A stretch of 64,000 nt of DNA from Trypanosoma brucei gambiense DAL972. Taxonomy: Eukaryota; Euglenozoa; Kinetoplastea; Trypanosomatida; Trypanosomatidae. Positions 51,670 through 61,987 of the stretch are shown piece by piece (positions within the stretch are counted from its first letter, which is position 1; every line of letters starts with the position of its first letter). The notes beneath the pieces were generated by a model. The model made no database searches. It was not told the origin of the DNA and saw only the letters and a program-made list of their open reading frames with translations. The DNA is taken from assembly GCF_000210295.1 (NCBI RefSeq), contig NC_026743.1:1736001-1800000 (forward strand). The letters run 5' to 3'. The translations under genes and the position numbers were made by a program.

Positions 51670-52083
51670 TTACTTCTTCTTTGTCTGCATCTTGCCCTTC
51701 GCCTTGCCACGAATCTTCTTGTTTCGGTTGCGGCGTTCCTTCACTGACTTACGAGCCGGAAGCTTCTTCTTACCCATACCCAGGCGAGCCTTACGGTAGT
51801 TGGGCTCAATGCGCTTCATGGCAGCAAGGTCATCATAGATAAGACCGAAACCAGTCGTTTTCCCGCCACCGAATTTCGTCTTGAAGCCAAAGACGGAAAT
51901 TTGGTTCTCGTCAGCGACCTTGTAGAGCGACGCGAGGCGGTTGCGAATGAGTTTCGCGGGAACAGTGCCGCACCACCCGGGGTGGTTCACCTCAACAACG
52001 AATTGCTTGCGGTTCAGCAGTTTGTTCACCTTGAACTGCGAGGTTCGCACCGTCACCTCTGCCTTCTTCTTCTGGAAGACCAT
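51670..52083 (-). CDS. RPS24: 40S ribosomal protein eS24, left copy
   Basis: This encodes 137 residues with the eS24 pattern: VRTSQFKVNKLLNRKQFVVE near the start, VNHPGWCGTVPAKLIRNRL, FGFKTKFGGGKTTGFGLIYD in the centre (the most conserved part), and a Lys/Arg-rich tail. The protein is a component of the small ribosomal subunit. The start at 52083 gives MVFQKKK and matches the second copy. The protein is identical to that of the right copy, and the coding nucleotides look identical too, as does the short stretch just after the stop codon. Confidence 0.95.
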   Translation of the reverse strand: MVFQKKKAEVTVRTSQFKVNKLLNRKQFVVEVNHPGWCGTVPAKLIRNRLASLYKVADENQISVFGFKTKFGGGKTTGFGLIYDDLAAMKRIEPNYRKARLGMGKKKLPARKSVKERRNRNKKIRGKAKGKMQTKKK

Positions 52084-52412
52084 CGTTACCCACTACCTTG
52101 GTTGAAGACAGGCGGCCAAATGTGCGATAAAAATATTTTATGAAGAAATGGTGAAAAGCGTTGGGGAAAAGAACAAGGTTGAGTAAACCGTGATATTGGG
52201 GGGAAAGGAGCTCCAACGCGGTCGCTCTCCAAGGCTTCTTACGCACCACATTGCGCACGCGTCACAGGGCTCGACAGCCCATCACGCAAAGTGCACCAAG
52301 GGGAGGGAGCTGAGCCCAACCGCAGAAATAGAAATATGATAAAATTAAAAGAAAAATATACGAAAAAAGCCTTGCATCCAAGGAGTGTATGGTCTGTCCG
52401 CCGCATCGTCAC
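52084..52412. other. Spacer between the two eS24 genes
   Basis: This 329-bp spacer has no counterpart upstream of the right copy except for the last 20 or so bases before the coding end. Purine-rich plus-strand tracts provide pyrimidine tracts for splicing of the left copy. Confidence 0.6.
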
Positions 52413-52826
52413 TTACTTCTTCTTTGTCTGCATCTTGCCCTTCGCCTTGCCACGAATCTTCTTGTTTCGGTTGCGGCGTTCCTTCACTGACTTACGAGCC
52501 GGAAGCTTCTTCTTACCCATACCCAGGCGAGCCTTACGGTAGTTGGGCTCAATGCGCTTCATGGCAGCAAGGTCATCATAGATAAGACCGAAACCAGTCG
52601 TTTTCCCGCCACCGAATTTCGTCTTGAAGCCAAAGACGGAAATTTGGTTCTCGTCAGCGACCTTGTAGAGCGACGCGAGGCGGTTGCGAATGAGTTTCGC
52701 GGGAACAGTGCCGCACCACCCGGGGTGGTTCACCTCAACAACGAATTGCTTGCGGTTCAGCAGTTTGTTCACCTTGAACTGCGAGGTTCGCACCGTCACC
52801 TCTGCCTTCTTCTTCTGGAAGACCAT
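52413..52826 (-). CDS. RPS24: 40S ribosomal protein eS24, right copy
   Basis: This is the second eS24 gene, 743 bp from the first, encoding the same 137 residues. I use the ATG at 52826; the longer frame to 52829 begins with GTG and is not needed. Two copies are common for trypanosome ribosomal proteins and raise transcript dose, because there is no gene-specific promoter. The sequence just beyond the start codon differs completely from the left copy, while the sequence after the stop agrees for about 17 bases. Confidence 0.95.
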   Translation of the reverse strand: MVFQKKKAEVTVRTSQFKVNKLLNRKQFVVEVNHPGWCGTVPAKLIRNRLASLYKVADENQISVFGFKTKFGGGKTTGFGLIYDDLAAMKRIEPNYRKARLGMGKKKLPARKSVKERRNRNKKIRGKAKGKMQTKKK

Positions 52827-52829
52827 CAC

Positions 52830-53205
52830 TGCTATCCTGAACTGGGGGAGGTTTCGGCAAACATTGAAATATCAGAGTCGATATTCAAAGGGGGATAAAA
52901 TCACAGATACATAAGAAACACCAACGATTAGTTAGCGACAATCATAATAGTTAGTAGGGCACATTACCAAAACAGAAAGAGGGGTCTAAAACAAACCGGT
53001 GGGAGAACTCGATTGAACATCGATAGTTTTCCTTGTTCGCATTCACTTCCATTTCTCTATCCATATTGTATTTCGTTTTCATAGTTCTAAACCGTCACAC
53101 ATTAACAATATTGTTTTTGTTTTCTACTGTTACATCTTGGTAAGCACAGACTTGTGTGCATAATCATCGGGTGGACAGTATCTGGTCCATGGTCCAACCG
53201 ACACT
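52830..53205. other. Spacer upstream of the right eS24 gene
   Basis: This 376-bp spacer holds the 5' region of the right eS24 gene and the 3' untranslated region of the CFAP65 gene. No gene is seen. Confidence 0.6.
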
Positions 53206-56200
53206 TTAGCTTCGGCGGCCCAGTAAACCAGCTCCCATATCCTGCGTAATGGTGCGCACGGCCACATCGTTAAGTAATTTCTCCACCAAGTTCAGCAATG
53301 CGCTATTCTTCCACGGTGGCAGGACACCCTGATCCTTGCACGGGGTTCCTGCCGTTGTAGTGAGCCGTTGTGTGACTCCTGTAGTGGGAGGCATGGCCTC
53401 AGTTGCGCCTGCTGCGCCTGAACCGGGGTCACTTGACTTGTTCGCCCCATATGTCGATGATGGAGGATCCCTCACAAAAGAGTTGGAGGCCATAGACACC
53501 AACTCCCTGTATTGTGGAATCTCCTCTTTGATAGTCTCGGTGAATGCATTTCGAACCGGTGGGCAGTCGACAACAGTTCGCAACAGCCCTTCAAGCATCC
53601 TTCGCACAATTCTCACATTACCTCGAGTGAAATCTTTTATTGTTTGCTTGAGCCTATCTCCCACCAAAGATGCACTCTGAGGCCGTACGTAGTTCTCGTA
53701 GAGCGGGGGAAAGTACACCTGCCGGACCGCACACTCCCCGTAGAGCCGCTGGTACTCGTCGACGGGCATAATACGCGCCTGCACCAACACCTCAAGCGAG
53801 TGGGCCAAGACAGGTCCTTCATCTGCGCGTTTTTTTAGTGGTAGAGACATCGTGTTATGATCCGCAACACCAGAATGTAGAGCAGGTGCAGCTGCCGCGG
53901 AGAGCACACGAAGGCTCTGATACTCCGGCGGGGCCTCAATTACAGAGGGCCGCTTTTTACCCATGTAGGTGGCTCGACGCTTCGTGCAGGTGGGCCTCTC
54001 GAACCGCGTTTTCGTCTGTGGTTTGACGTCGAGCAACGGATCGGTATCATCTTCTTCATCGGCCTCTTCGTCCTCAGGAGCTGCTGCCGCTTCCACATAC
54101 ATTGGGCTCACACTCTTGTCCTCAATCAACGTCTCGTTGACTACACGGCAGAATATCGGGGCCTCGATAATTTGGCTGAGCTTGCCACATTGTAGCGCAA
54201 GAACGCACCGCACGCGCTGCCCAGGTCTCACCACGCCACTGTTCGGCGACACAGAAATTGTTGAGCTCCCCGGTTCTAGCGATGTAGCCCACGAAAAGCT
54301 GTATGAAAATGAGTTGTGCCTGTTTTCAACATAACAAATTCGGCGGTGCAGCGAGAAGCGGGGCACCGCACCAATACGCATGACGTCGATGGAAAGGGAA
54401 ACTGGGCAAAGCCTTGAAGGCAGACGCAACGAGGGCGAAACGGGGATGGGCAGGAAGGCATCATTAATCATGTTACATGCTTCCCCAGTAGACGTCTTCT
54501 TTGGATGGTATCCGACACCGCAGAATCGCATACTGTATCCCTCACCATTCACGATCTGAAGGCCAACGTCAATCGTGTAGGTACGCACCTCGAGGGGGCG
54601 GAAATACCAATGGAGCTGGGTTGATCCGCCGGGGGGAATAACACCCTCTGGATTCATACACTGAAACACGGGAACACCGCAGTTGGCCGCACAAACCTGC
54701 TCAACAAGATCTTCCTGTACAACGTAAGTCATCGGATGCGACGAGGTGTTCTCAATTGTTGAGCTTTGCAACGGTGGCTCGACATCGCCGAGTGCTATGG
54801 GGTGTAACTGATAAACAGGTGGATGGTGAAAGGCGAGAGCGTGAGTGTTGTCCGCCACTGTGCGCCCCTCAAGGACCAGAAGAGCCTTCTTACCCTTGTC
54901 CAGCCGAAGCAAAACGGGCAAGCAGTGCGTGCCGACACTAACATGGCGGTACGTAATGGTGATAACGGCGTGGGAGTTCACGGGGATGGTCCCCTCTCGA
55001 GGAGAAATTTCCAACAAGCGGTTAGAAAGAATTTGCTGCACATCCTCCAACTCTTCATCTTCAACGAACCACGTCTCGTTCCCACCTTCGTGATCAATCG
55101 GGTACCAGAACCGGAACGGGGCTGCACACGATCCAGCATTCTCAACGCACAGCATAATCTCCTTATCATCATCATCCACACAACCTACGCCGACATCCAT
55201 GTAAATTGGCTCAACGCCCTGTACATACTGCGGGAAGGCGAATGAGTCCCTCTCCACGTCCACGCTCTGTACAGGAGCAGCAAGCACGTTATTAATGCTA
55301 TTAATAGCTAACTGGCACCACAACTGCGAGCGGTGCTGCTGTAACGAGCGTACGTCAGTGATCTGAACAGCCGGGCGTGTACCTTTCAAGCGAACCTCGC
55401 AATGTGGGTGCTGTTGAACCTCGTGCAGGTTTGTGGGGCAAGCAATACTACTCAAATCTACCCCCCTGCCGCCAACGAGTGTGTACAAGATACAGTCAGT
55501 CACGCCGGCCGGAGGCCGCAACGTAACAAGTACTACAGTGTGCGAGCGGGCGGCCAATGCTCCGCACCTGTTGTTACTGAGGTGAATCATTGGGGTGTCT
55601 TCACCCTCCCAATTCATCCTCCTTGTTTTCGTGAGCCACCTCACCTCATAGCATACTTCACACACACTGCTGTTGTATATGGTCCACTCAAATGTTTTCT
55701 CCTGTGCGGCTGGACCCTCGTGCTCAATCACCACCGGTTCAACCTCAACTACAGATTGACGACCTTCACCCGTAAAGGGGCAAGAGATGATGCGCTTGCC
55801 ATCTCTTAAGCTCAGCTCTCTGGGTGTGTTGTTGCAACTGCTGCTTTGTGACTCCCGTTCCCGCCCGACCAAAGGATCAACAGCTCTCCGTGTTGCGTTT
55901 GAACTCGGCTGTGTTTCATCATGTGTCGAAATTGAGAATGTTATATGCCCCTCATACAACACAGGATCTTGGGGGCAGAAGGAAACAACCAAATTCATCC
56001 CCATCCCTGCTTGTAGGACGCCAACCGGTGGTTCCACAAACACTACACCCTGAAGTGGCTGTGAAGGAGATGACTCGAAGCTAATCGGTACGGTTGTTGG
56101 GTTCGTGATTCTCAACGACCGCTCCGTGACGCCTGTTACGCACGCGGGGCGCATTGTAATCATAGAGCTGTCCTCTACGAGAAGCTCTGGTCTAAACCCC

Positions 56201-58611
56201 TCACCGTGCAGCACTATGCGGAGCTCGTCTTTAGGACTATTGCTCAACTGAACGAGCATCTCTCCACGCATCCACGCCGCGCCTTTGGCACTAAAAGAAA
56301 GCATCAAAGGAACGCGACTACGTGCTGGTATTATGCCGTACGCGGGGTTGCACCCGAAAACTGAATTTGATCCATGGCCGCTAATGGCATCACTTCCGCA
56401 ATCCTTCCCTTTCGACTCTTGGCTCTCCAGACGTAGGGCGACCGCGAAGGAAACAATCACACCTCCACGATTCTCCAGTTCAATAACCGTGTGCGTGGTG
56501 CCGTCAACAAGGCACTTAGGAAAGACGATGTGCTTCGGTGCCCCCACACAGGAAACAATGCTTCCAGCCTCCGCATCGGAGCACTGAATAATCTGTTGGC
56601 AGTGCACGGTAAAGTAATGAGGAGGAGTGAAACTTCCCTCCTCGATTAAAAGGAAGGACTGCATCTGCTTGTAGTTTACATAGCACTCAAGATGCTGGTC
56701 GCGGAGTGAAGTGCCTGCTGCCCGCGACCGAGTAACGGTGAAGGTGCAGTAAGAGTGAGGCAATATATCTTCTTGCATGGGCGTCACGCTGAAACTGCAG
56801 TCGGCGGGGAGGCACCAGTACGCCGTCGCCACCGTGTTGCTCCGGTTGTACACGTTCACATATTGAGGTTCGTTCCTTGAATCCACAAAAACTAATGCCT
56901 CTGTGCTCAACACGAAGGGGGCGCCGGTGGAGAAAGACGAGTTCCACCGAGCGAAACTAATACGGCCCCCGCTCTTTTTGCGACAACCTCCCGTCACCAA
57001 CTCACTGGAGGTCGTCGGGTCACGATGAAGATCTCGCAGCATTGCCAAACTAGAGGTGGAAAGTAGATGCATCAACGTGTCGGGCACCTTGCCACCCCGC
57101 AGAACCTTCGAAAGGAGGAACAAATCCTGCGGTTCAGATGCCCCAAGGCCGACCTCGTGACGCCAAAAAAACTCCTCCACCTCCTTCAACCCGAACGACA
57201 TGGGGCGGATGCTGTCATCGTACGCAGAGCCAAATAAGTCGACGAAAACAACGTGTCTCGTGAAGTTCATGATAATGTGCAATCGCCGTAGATAATTCAT
57301 CGGGTATGTAGGACAGAACTCCACCCACATCCGCTGGGTGCCTTTAGCAGGGAGTTCTCCGGTCGTCGGTGTTACAACAAATGACGCGCCTGGAGAAACA
57401 CCAAGAACATAGAAGTTCACAGACACGTCTGAGAGGTTCTTGATGTAAAAAGAACGCCGCAATGCCCGGCGGTGCTCATAAACAACGATGTTCTTTTCCA
57501 TCCGGATGTCACCAAAGTTCATGGAAGTCACTGAAGCAACCACAGTGGGCGCAACCACAACACCGCGCAGCAGCAACGTAACCGTGTTCCCAGCGAGTGC
57601 TTTTACGCACAGCTTGTCAGAAAAGGCAGCACCCACCGACGTCGCAGCGAAGGTAACTTTGAACTTCTGTGCCTTCCCCCGCGGAATAACACCGGTCCGC
57701 GGTGCGGCAGTAAAGGGGCATGAGAAGTCCTCCCTTTCCACCTCCAAACTGAACACCGCGTCAACCACTGAGGGATTTTCGACATCAAACTCCATAGTGT
57801 GCACCTTACCAACGTATACGGTACCAAAATCTAACAAGAGACTCCTGCCATCCTGCAACAACTGCATCTCACGACCGCTGAGGCAGCTGTCGTCAGCGGT
57901 AGTTGAGCCGGTTACGGTGCTAGGCTCCTTCGACACGCGGATGAAGGGGTACTTGGCAACACCAGATATCTTTATTGTTGAGAGTAAAGAACCACACGCA
58001 GCCATTTTGCACACCGCCTGAGCAATCAAAACACACGCCTCCGACGGCGTGAAAGTTATGCACAGGTCCACTGTTTCATTTTCCCGAAGCTCCCCGCTTG
58101 TGGGTGTAATGCCGAAGGGCGCCGGCACCTCCCATTCGTACGAGACGGTGGTGGTACCCACGTTCTTCATGGCGACGATTTCCCTCGCAGTGGTAGCGGT
58201 TGGAACATAGCCAAAGTCATGGTGTGGAGGCACTTCGACCCTCGCCGTCGGTATTTTCCCTTCCAATTTCACGAAAAAGCTACCCCGACCAACGACAGTC
58301 ACCTCAAACATGTCACAAATATCAACAAGCTCCGTTGGGCGGAAAGATACTTTAATATCGGTGGCCATGCCACTGCTGAGTGTAACCGGATCGGGGAAAT
58401 CCATGATAAAAACTGTCTTTCGCAGCGGCAGTCGGTACACTATAGTTTGCTTTTTCATGTCTAAATTTCGTATCCGCAGCCTCTGGGTATATTCGCCACC
58501 TGGCTCCCAGTGGCGCCATAGGAGTCGACCAACGCAATCAACGCCGAGCGTTCGCTTCCGCTGCTCCCGGCCATCTGGCTCAAAAGACATTTGACAACTA
58601 AACAAAAGCAC
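53206..58611 (-). CDS. CFAP65: CFAP65 (CCDC108)-like flagellar protein
   Basis: This encodes up to 1801 residues. The start could be MLLFSCQ at 58611 or MSFEPDGR at 58590, and the second seems more natural. Most of the protein consists of repeated beta-sandwich domains of the MSP/ASH (HYDIN-like) kind, seen as recurring phrases such as RIRNLDMKKQTIVYRLPL, GYVPTATTAREIVAMKN and VSFRPTELVDICDMF, with Pro/Gly-rich turns. The N-terminal WRHWEPGGEYTQRLRI segment matches the CFAP65 start. The C-terminal third (after about 1500) is less regular, with acidic stretches (EDEEADEEDDTD). Human CFAP65 is about 1925 residues and belongs to the central-apparatus or axonemal ASH proteins needed for flagellar motility. 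HYDIN- and CFAP47-like proteins are alternatives. Confidence 0.72.
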   Translation of the reverse strand: MLLFSCQMSFEPDGREQRKRTLGVDCVGRLLWRHWEPGGEYTQRLRIRNLDMKKQTIVYRLPLRKTVFIMDFPDPVTLSSGMATDIKVSFRPTELVDICDMFEVTVVGRGSFFVKLEGKIPTARVEVPPHHDFGYVPTATTAREIVAMKNVGTTTVSYEWEVPAPFGITPTSGELRENETVDLCITFTPSEACVLIAQAVCKMAACGSLLSTIKISGVAKYPFIRVSKEPSTVTGSTTADDSCLSGREMQLLQDGRSLLLDFGTVYVGKVHTMEFDVENPSVVDAVFSLEVEREDFSCPFTAAPRTGVIPRGKAQKFKVTFAATSVGAAFSDKLCVKALAGNTVTLLLRGVVVAPTVVASVTSMNFGDIRMEKNIVVYEHRRALRRSFYIKNLSDVSVNFYVLGVSPGASFVVTPTTGELPAKGTQRMWVEFCPTYPMNYLRRLHIIMNFTRHVVFVDLFGSAYDDSIRPMSFGLKEVEEFFWRHEVGLGASEPQDLFLLSKVLRGGKVPDTLMHLLSTSSLAMLRDLHRDPTTSSELVTGGCRKKSGGRISFARWNSSFSTGAPFVLSTEALVFVDSRNEPQYVNVYNRSNTVATAYWCLPADCSFSVTPMQEDILPHSYCTFTVTRSRAAGTSLRDQHLECYVNYKQMQSFLLIEEGSFTPPHYFTVHCQQIIQCSDAEAGSIVSCVGAPKHIVFPKCLVDGTTHTVIELENRGGVIVSFAVALRLESQESKGKDCGSDAISGHGSNSVFGCNPAYGIIPARSRVPLMLSFSAKGAAWMRGEMLVQLSNSPKDELRIVLHGEGFRPELLVEDSSMITMRPACVTGVTERSLRITNPTTVPISFESSPSQPLQGVVFVEPPVGVLQAGMGMNLVVSFCPQDPVLYEGHITFSISTHDETQPSSNATRRAVDPLVGRERESQSSSCNNTPRELSLRDGKRIISCPFTGEGRQSVVEVEPVVIEHEGPAAQEKTFEWTIYNSSVCEVCYEVRWLTKTRRMNWEGEDTPMIHLSNNRCGALAARSHTVVLVTLRPPAGVTDCILYTLVGGRGVDLSSIACPTNLHEVQQHPHCEVRLKGTRPAVQITDVRSLQQHRSQLWCQLAINSINNVLAAPVQSVDVERDSFAFPQYVQGVEPIYMDVGVGCVDDDDKEIMLCVENAGSCAAPFRFWYPIDHEGGNETWFVEDEELEDVQQILSNRLLEISPREGTIPVNSHAVITITYRHVSVGTHCLPVLLRLDKGKKALLVLEGRTVADNTHALAFHHPPVYQLHPIALGDVEPPLQSSTIENTSSHPMTYVVQEDLVEQVCAANCGVPVFQCMNPEGVIPPGGSTQLHWYFRPLEVRTYTIDVGLQIVNGEGYSMRFCGVGYHPKKTSTGEACNMINDAFLPIPVSPSLRLPSRLCPVSLSIDVMRIGAVPRFSLHRRICYVENRHNSFSYSFSWATSLEPGSSTISVSPNSGVVRPGQRVRCVLALQCGKLSQIIEAPIFCRVVNETLIEDKSVSPMYVEAAAAPEDEEADEEDDTDPLLDVKPQTKTRFERPTCTKRRATYMGKKRPSVIEAPPEYQSLRVLSAAAAPALHSGVADHNTMSLPLKKRADEGPVLAHSLEVLVQARIMPVDEYQRLYGECAVRQVYFPPLYENYVRPQSASLVGDRLKQTIKDFTRGNVRIVRRMLEGLLRTVVDCPPVRNAFTETIKEEIPQYRELVSMASNSFVRDPPSSTYGANKSSDPGSGAAGATEAMPPTTGVTQRLTTTAGTPCKDQGVLPPWKNSALLNLVEKLLNDVAVRTITQDMGAGLLGRRS

Positions 58612-59527
58612 TACTGACTACGGTCCTGCACAGGGCAGAAATACAAAAACTCGCGCACCCTTCTCCGTCCCGTCTATGAATCCTGTGTATCTTCCCAGCA
58701 AGCGATCACAAAACGTAAAAAGAAAGGGGAAAAAATAGAGGCAAGTGACACACAATTTGCATTTTTCACTTCACCAAACCCAACGTAGAAGACAAGTCCA
58801 AAATGCGCAACGGAAGAAACCTGAATGTGCCCGCTTACACCACACGAGATGGCAGCTTCCGCATCCTTTTCCCCTCCGGGTTAGATGCTTGTGGAGAGAA
58901 TGGAAAGGAAAGAACCGGCAAGAATTAAATAGCTACCCCTAATAACTTTGTATTCTGCGGCGCTCGGGTTGTACGTGGTAAAAAGATAAAACAAGTGCGT
59001 TGCAAACAATGGCAACGCAGAAAAGGGTCACAACGAAGAGGTGAACTCCGGTATTCGCTTGCCCCATAAACTCAAACAAACAAACAAGAAATAAAAGGAG
59101 ATGGGGGAAACAGCGATAACAAGGTTAGTGACATAAGTAAATGGTGCAATAGAGGTCGACAATAAACCGAAAACCAGTGACAGAACTAATGAGGACCGTT
59201 ATATTGTAGTAAAGCAGGAAGTATAAAGTGGTAGTATACGAAAAGCGGGGTGAAGAGAACAAAAGCAATGGTAGTCAGACACCTGGCCGCAATTTATAAA
59301 GTGAGAAAGTGGAAAACGGTGCATGTTATGCTCTGGAACCCCACTACTTCGGACGTCTACGAAGAGACGAGCAGCCACGAAGAACAATAGCGATAACCTT
59401 ACCAAAGAAGGTGCAACATGGAAGCAATTGCCTCCTCACATAGCAGACCATACAATGATGTTTGCCGCGGATACCGCGGCAAACCATAGTACACAAGCAC
59501 GTTGGAAAAAAAACGTTGGAAGTTTCC
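58612..59527. other. Spacer between CFAP65 and the ABCG transporter
   Basis: This is a 916-bp intergenic region with an A/G-rich part and A-runs. The plus-strand frame around 59323-59772 overlaps the end of the ABCG gene out of frame and is not a gene. Confidence 0.6.
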
Positions 59528-61468
59528 TCACTGAAGATACTTCGCACGCGCCAACAAAGCGAAGAATGCCAACACCATGTAAACCGCAACACTTGCTGCA
59601 CACGCGACGATGTATTCCGGGAGTTCTTCCGGAAAATACCCCTGCAACCTTGCATACGTCGTGCCATCCGGAAAGCAGAAGGGCACCTTCGGCTCACACA
59701 CGAACTTCAAACCATCAAATTCGTTCACCACAAGCCCCGCTAGGCCGTAGCGCACAAACGAAACATATTTGAGCCAACGCCAAAAGAATGGAAGGCTCTG
59801 AGTGCCCATCAAGACACCCCCCGAGGGTAGAAGCAAAAGCACAAGCACCAACGGTGCCACAATGTTCGCCACTTGTATGTTTCTCGACAAGCTCGAGAGG
59901 AACAAACAAAGAAAGTAGCTGTTCAGCACAACAAAGGTGCACGTACAGGAAAAGAGGAGGAACTTACCCACACCCTGTTGCAGACCCATCGTGAAGTACA
60001 CTATAATGTCGAACAGGAGGTTTGTCACAACGGTTATCGGCACGTCCTGAACAATCTTCCCTATGTAGTACGCAAGCACACAATACATCCCGGCACGATG
60101 CTCTCTCACGAAAATAGCACGCTCCTCGATGAAAAGATTAAGGGTTGCTAGGCACGAAAGCGATGTATTCATGGTTACAAAAAATAGCGAGCCCATTCGA
60201 TTCCGAATAGACAGCTGATCGTTACCCAACTGAAAGTACACAGAGCCGATCACTGTCCCGAAAAATGCCGCTGCAACGATACGGGCCACCGCCGCGCTGG
60301 AATCCCGTAGTTTGCTTAACACCGCACGCCACGCCACGACATAGATTTGTTTCGTGATGCCACGGTAATATGGTGACGGGTCTCCCCCTGGAAGACCATC
60401 ATATCCATAACTGCACCTTTCGTTGATGGCACCAATCTCACGCTCCACCACGGCGAGCAGTGAAGTGTGGAAGGCGGTGACAATGCCGGAGCACGTTCGT
60501 GACATGGCTAAAGCACAGTTTTGACCTACACCACTTTTAAAAAACTCCTCACTTGGTGGCACAGCCACAGCGTCCAGCAAAACATCTGCTGGATTGTCCA
60601 GCTGCGGCGGCGCGACGCCTACACCCTCGAGGAATCGCATGACTGCACTCGCGGGCCCGAAGTACGCCTGCTCACCTGACCCGGTTAACAGCAGCAACTT
60701 GTCAAACAGCTGGAATATGCTTTTGCGTGGCTGATGAATTGAAAAGACAACAGCAACACCACCAGCTGCTATCTCCTTAAGGACAGTAAGGAGATGTTGG
60801 GCAGTAAAGGTGTCAAGGCCTGTGGTTGGTTCGTCAAGGAATAAAATGGATGGCTGGGACACCAGCTCCATGGCGATCGCGCAGCGCTTCTTTTCTCCCC
60901 CGCTGATTCCACGGACCATCTGCGACCCAATTCGTGAGTTCTGTACGTGATCGATGCCCAGAAGTCGCATGACACGCTGGATGTGTGTTTCCAGCACACT
61001 GCGTGTGAACGACGGCGGAGTGCGCAGCTGGGCGGCGTATGAAATGCTTTCTTTCACAGTCAAATAAGGCCAAAGCAGGTCTTCCTGCTGTACGTACGCA
61101 CTGATGCGGCGAAACGATCCCAGGTGAATTGGGCGCCCCTGCAACAGCACCTCACCACCTATAGTCCCACTCTTTTGTCTTTGCGCCATTATGTCAAGAA
61201 GCGTCGACTTACCGGCACCAGACGGACCGAGCAAGGCAAGCAACTCACCACCTCTCACATAGCCCGAGATACCGCGTAAAATTTCTTTTGGCCTCCCTTT
61301 GTCACCTTGGACAGTGTATGTGATATTTCTAAACGTTAAGGCCACAGGCTTCTCTGGCCCCAATGAAGCGGGGTCTTCTTGATTTGGGCCCTTAACTAGA
61401 AAAGAGGTCTCCTCTTCTTCGGCATCTGTAAACTGTGTGAAACAAGGAGGGCTGCCATTGCCCTCCAT
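59528..61468 (-). CDS. ABCG-type half-transporter
   Basis: This encodes a 646-residue ABC half-transporter in reverse order (ATPase first), as in the ABCG/White family. The N-terminal nucleotide-binding domain has GPSGAGKS (about 81), a Q-loop (YVQQEDLLWP), the signature ISGGEKKR (about 190) and ILFLDEPTTG (about 208), then the H-loop SIHQPR. The C-terminal half has about six membrane segments, for example AAFFGTVIGSVYF, SLFFVTMNTSLS, FLLFSCTCTFVVL, IVAPLVLVLLLL and AASVAVYMVLAFFALL, with a Cys-rich extracellular loop (FVCEPKVPFCFPDG) before the last helix. Such proteins pump lipids or sterols as dimers in other eukaryotes. The partner and substrate here are unknown. The length is the family norm and nothing is missing. 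Confidence 0.92.
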   Translation of the reverse strand: MEGNGSPPCFTQFTDAEEEETSFLVKGPNQEDPASLGPEKPVALTFRNITYTVQGDKGRPKEILRGISGYVRGGELLALLGPSGAGKSTLLDIMAQRQKSGTIGGEVLLQGRPIHLGSFRRISAYVQQEDLLWPYLTVKESISYAAQLRTPPSFTRSVLETHIQRVMRLLGIDHVQNSRIGSQMVRGISGGEKKRCAIAMELVSQPSILFLDEPTTGLDTFTAQHLLTVLKEIAAGGVAVVFSIHQPRKSIFQLFDKLLLLTGSGEQAYFGPASAVMRFLEGVGVAPPQLDNPADVLLDAVAVPPSEEFFKSGVGQNCALAMSRTCSGIVTAFHTSLLAVVEREIGAINERCSYGYDGLPGGDPSPYYRGITKQIYVVAWRAVLSKLRDSSAAVARIVAAAFFGTVIGSVYFQLGNDQLSIRNRMGSLFFVTMNTSLSCLATLNLFIEERAIFVREHRAGMYCVLAYYIGKIVQDVPITVVTNLLFDIIVYFTMGLQQGVGKFLLFSCTCTFVVLNSYFLCLFLSSLSRNIQVANIVAPLVLVLLLLPSGGVLMGTQSLPFFWRWLKYVSFVRYGLAGLVVNEFDGLKFVCEPKVPFCFPDGTTYARLQGYFPEELPEYIVACAASVAVYMVLAFFALLARAKYLQ

Positions 61469-61987
61469 TTGACCCGTCCTTACTGCTGGTGCAAAACTTC
61501 GAGCAAGTTAATGAAATGCATTCAAAAGTAGTGGGGCACAACTGAAGCGCAACAATCGTACTCACGGGACAGAGTGGTTGGACAATAAAGCGGAGGGAAT
61601 GTTTGTGGGCACAAAAGTGCCACGAGCAGAAGCACCAGTATGAAGGGGGGACGACGATCAACCCCAAGTAAACATCCAAAACAGTGACAAAAACGATGTA
61701 AAATAGAAGAAAGGTAAAATAACTCCCGTAAACCTGCATGTCCATGTCTGGCAGCGGAAACGAAAAGGCGTTGCACGCAGCACGATGAAAAACAAAGGAA
61801 ACAATGTCTCCCAGTTTTGTCTTGTCTTTATTGAAATGTAAAAGGAATCTCCGGATCGAAGTAAGATCAAAACGAATGGTATTTAAATAAAAGAAGAACA
61901 CAAATTCCTGAAACACGCATGCGTGTACGTAAACGTAATGAGACGTAAGCTTCCCCCCCCATCATGCCACCAGTGTCAACGAGTAGG
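61469..61987. other. Spacer between the ABCG and MCM-like genes
   Basis: This 519-bp spacer has plus-strand purine runs and A-rich parts near 61860-61910 for splicing and polyadenylation. The frames here are out of register with the flanking genes. Confidence 0.6.

Noticed and set aside
52827..52829. GTG as start of the right eS24 copy
   Set aside because: The next codon is ATG and gives exactly the same protein as the left copy.
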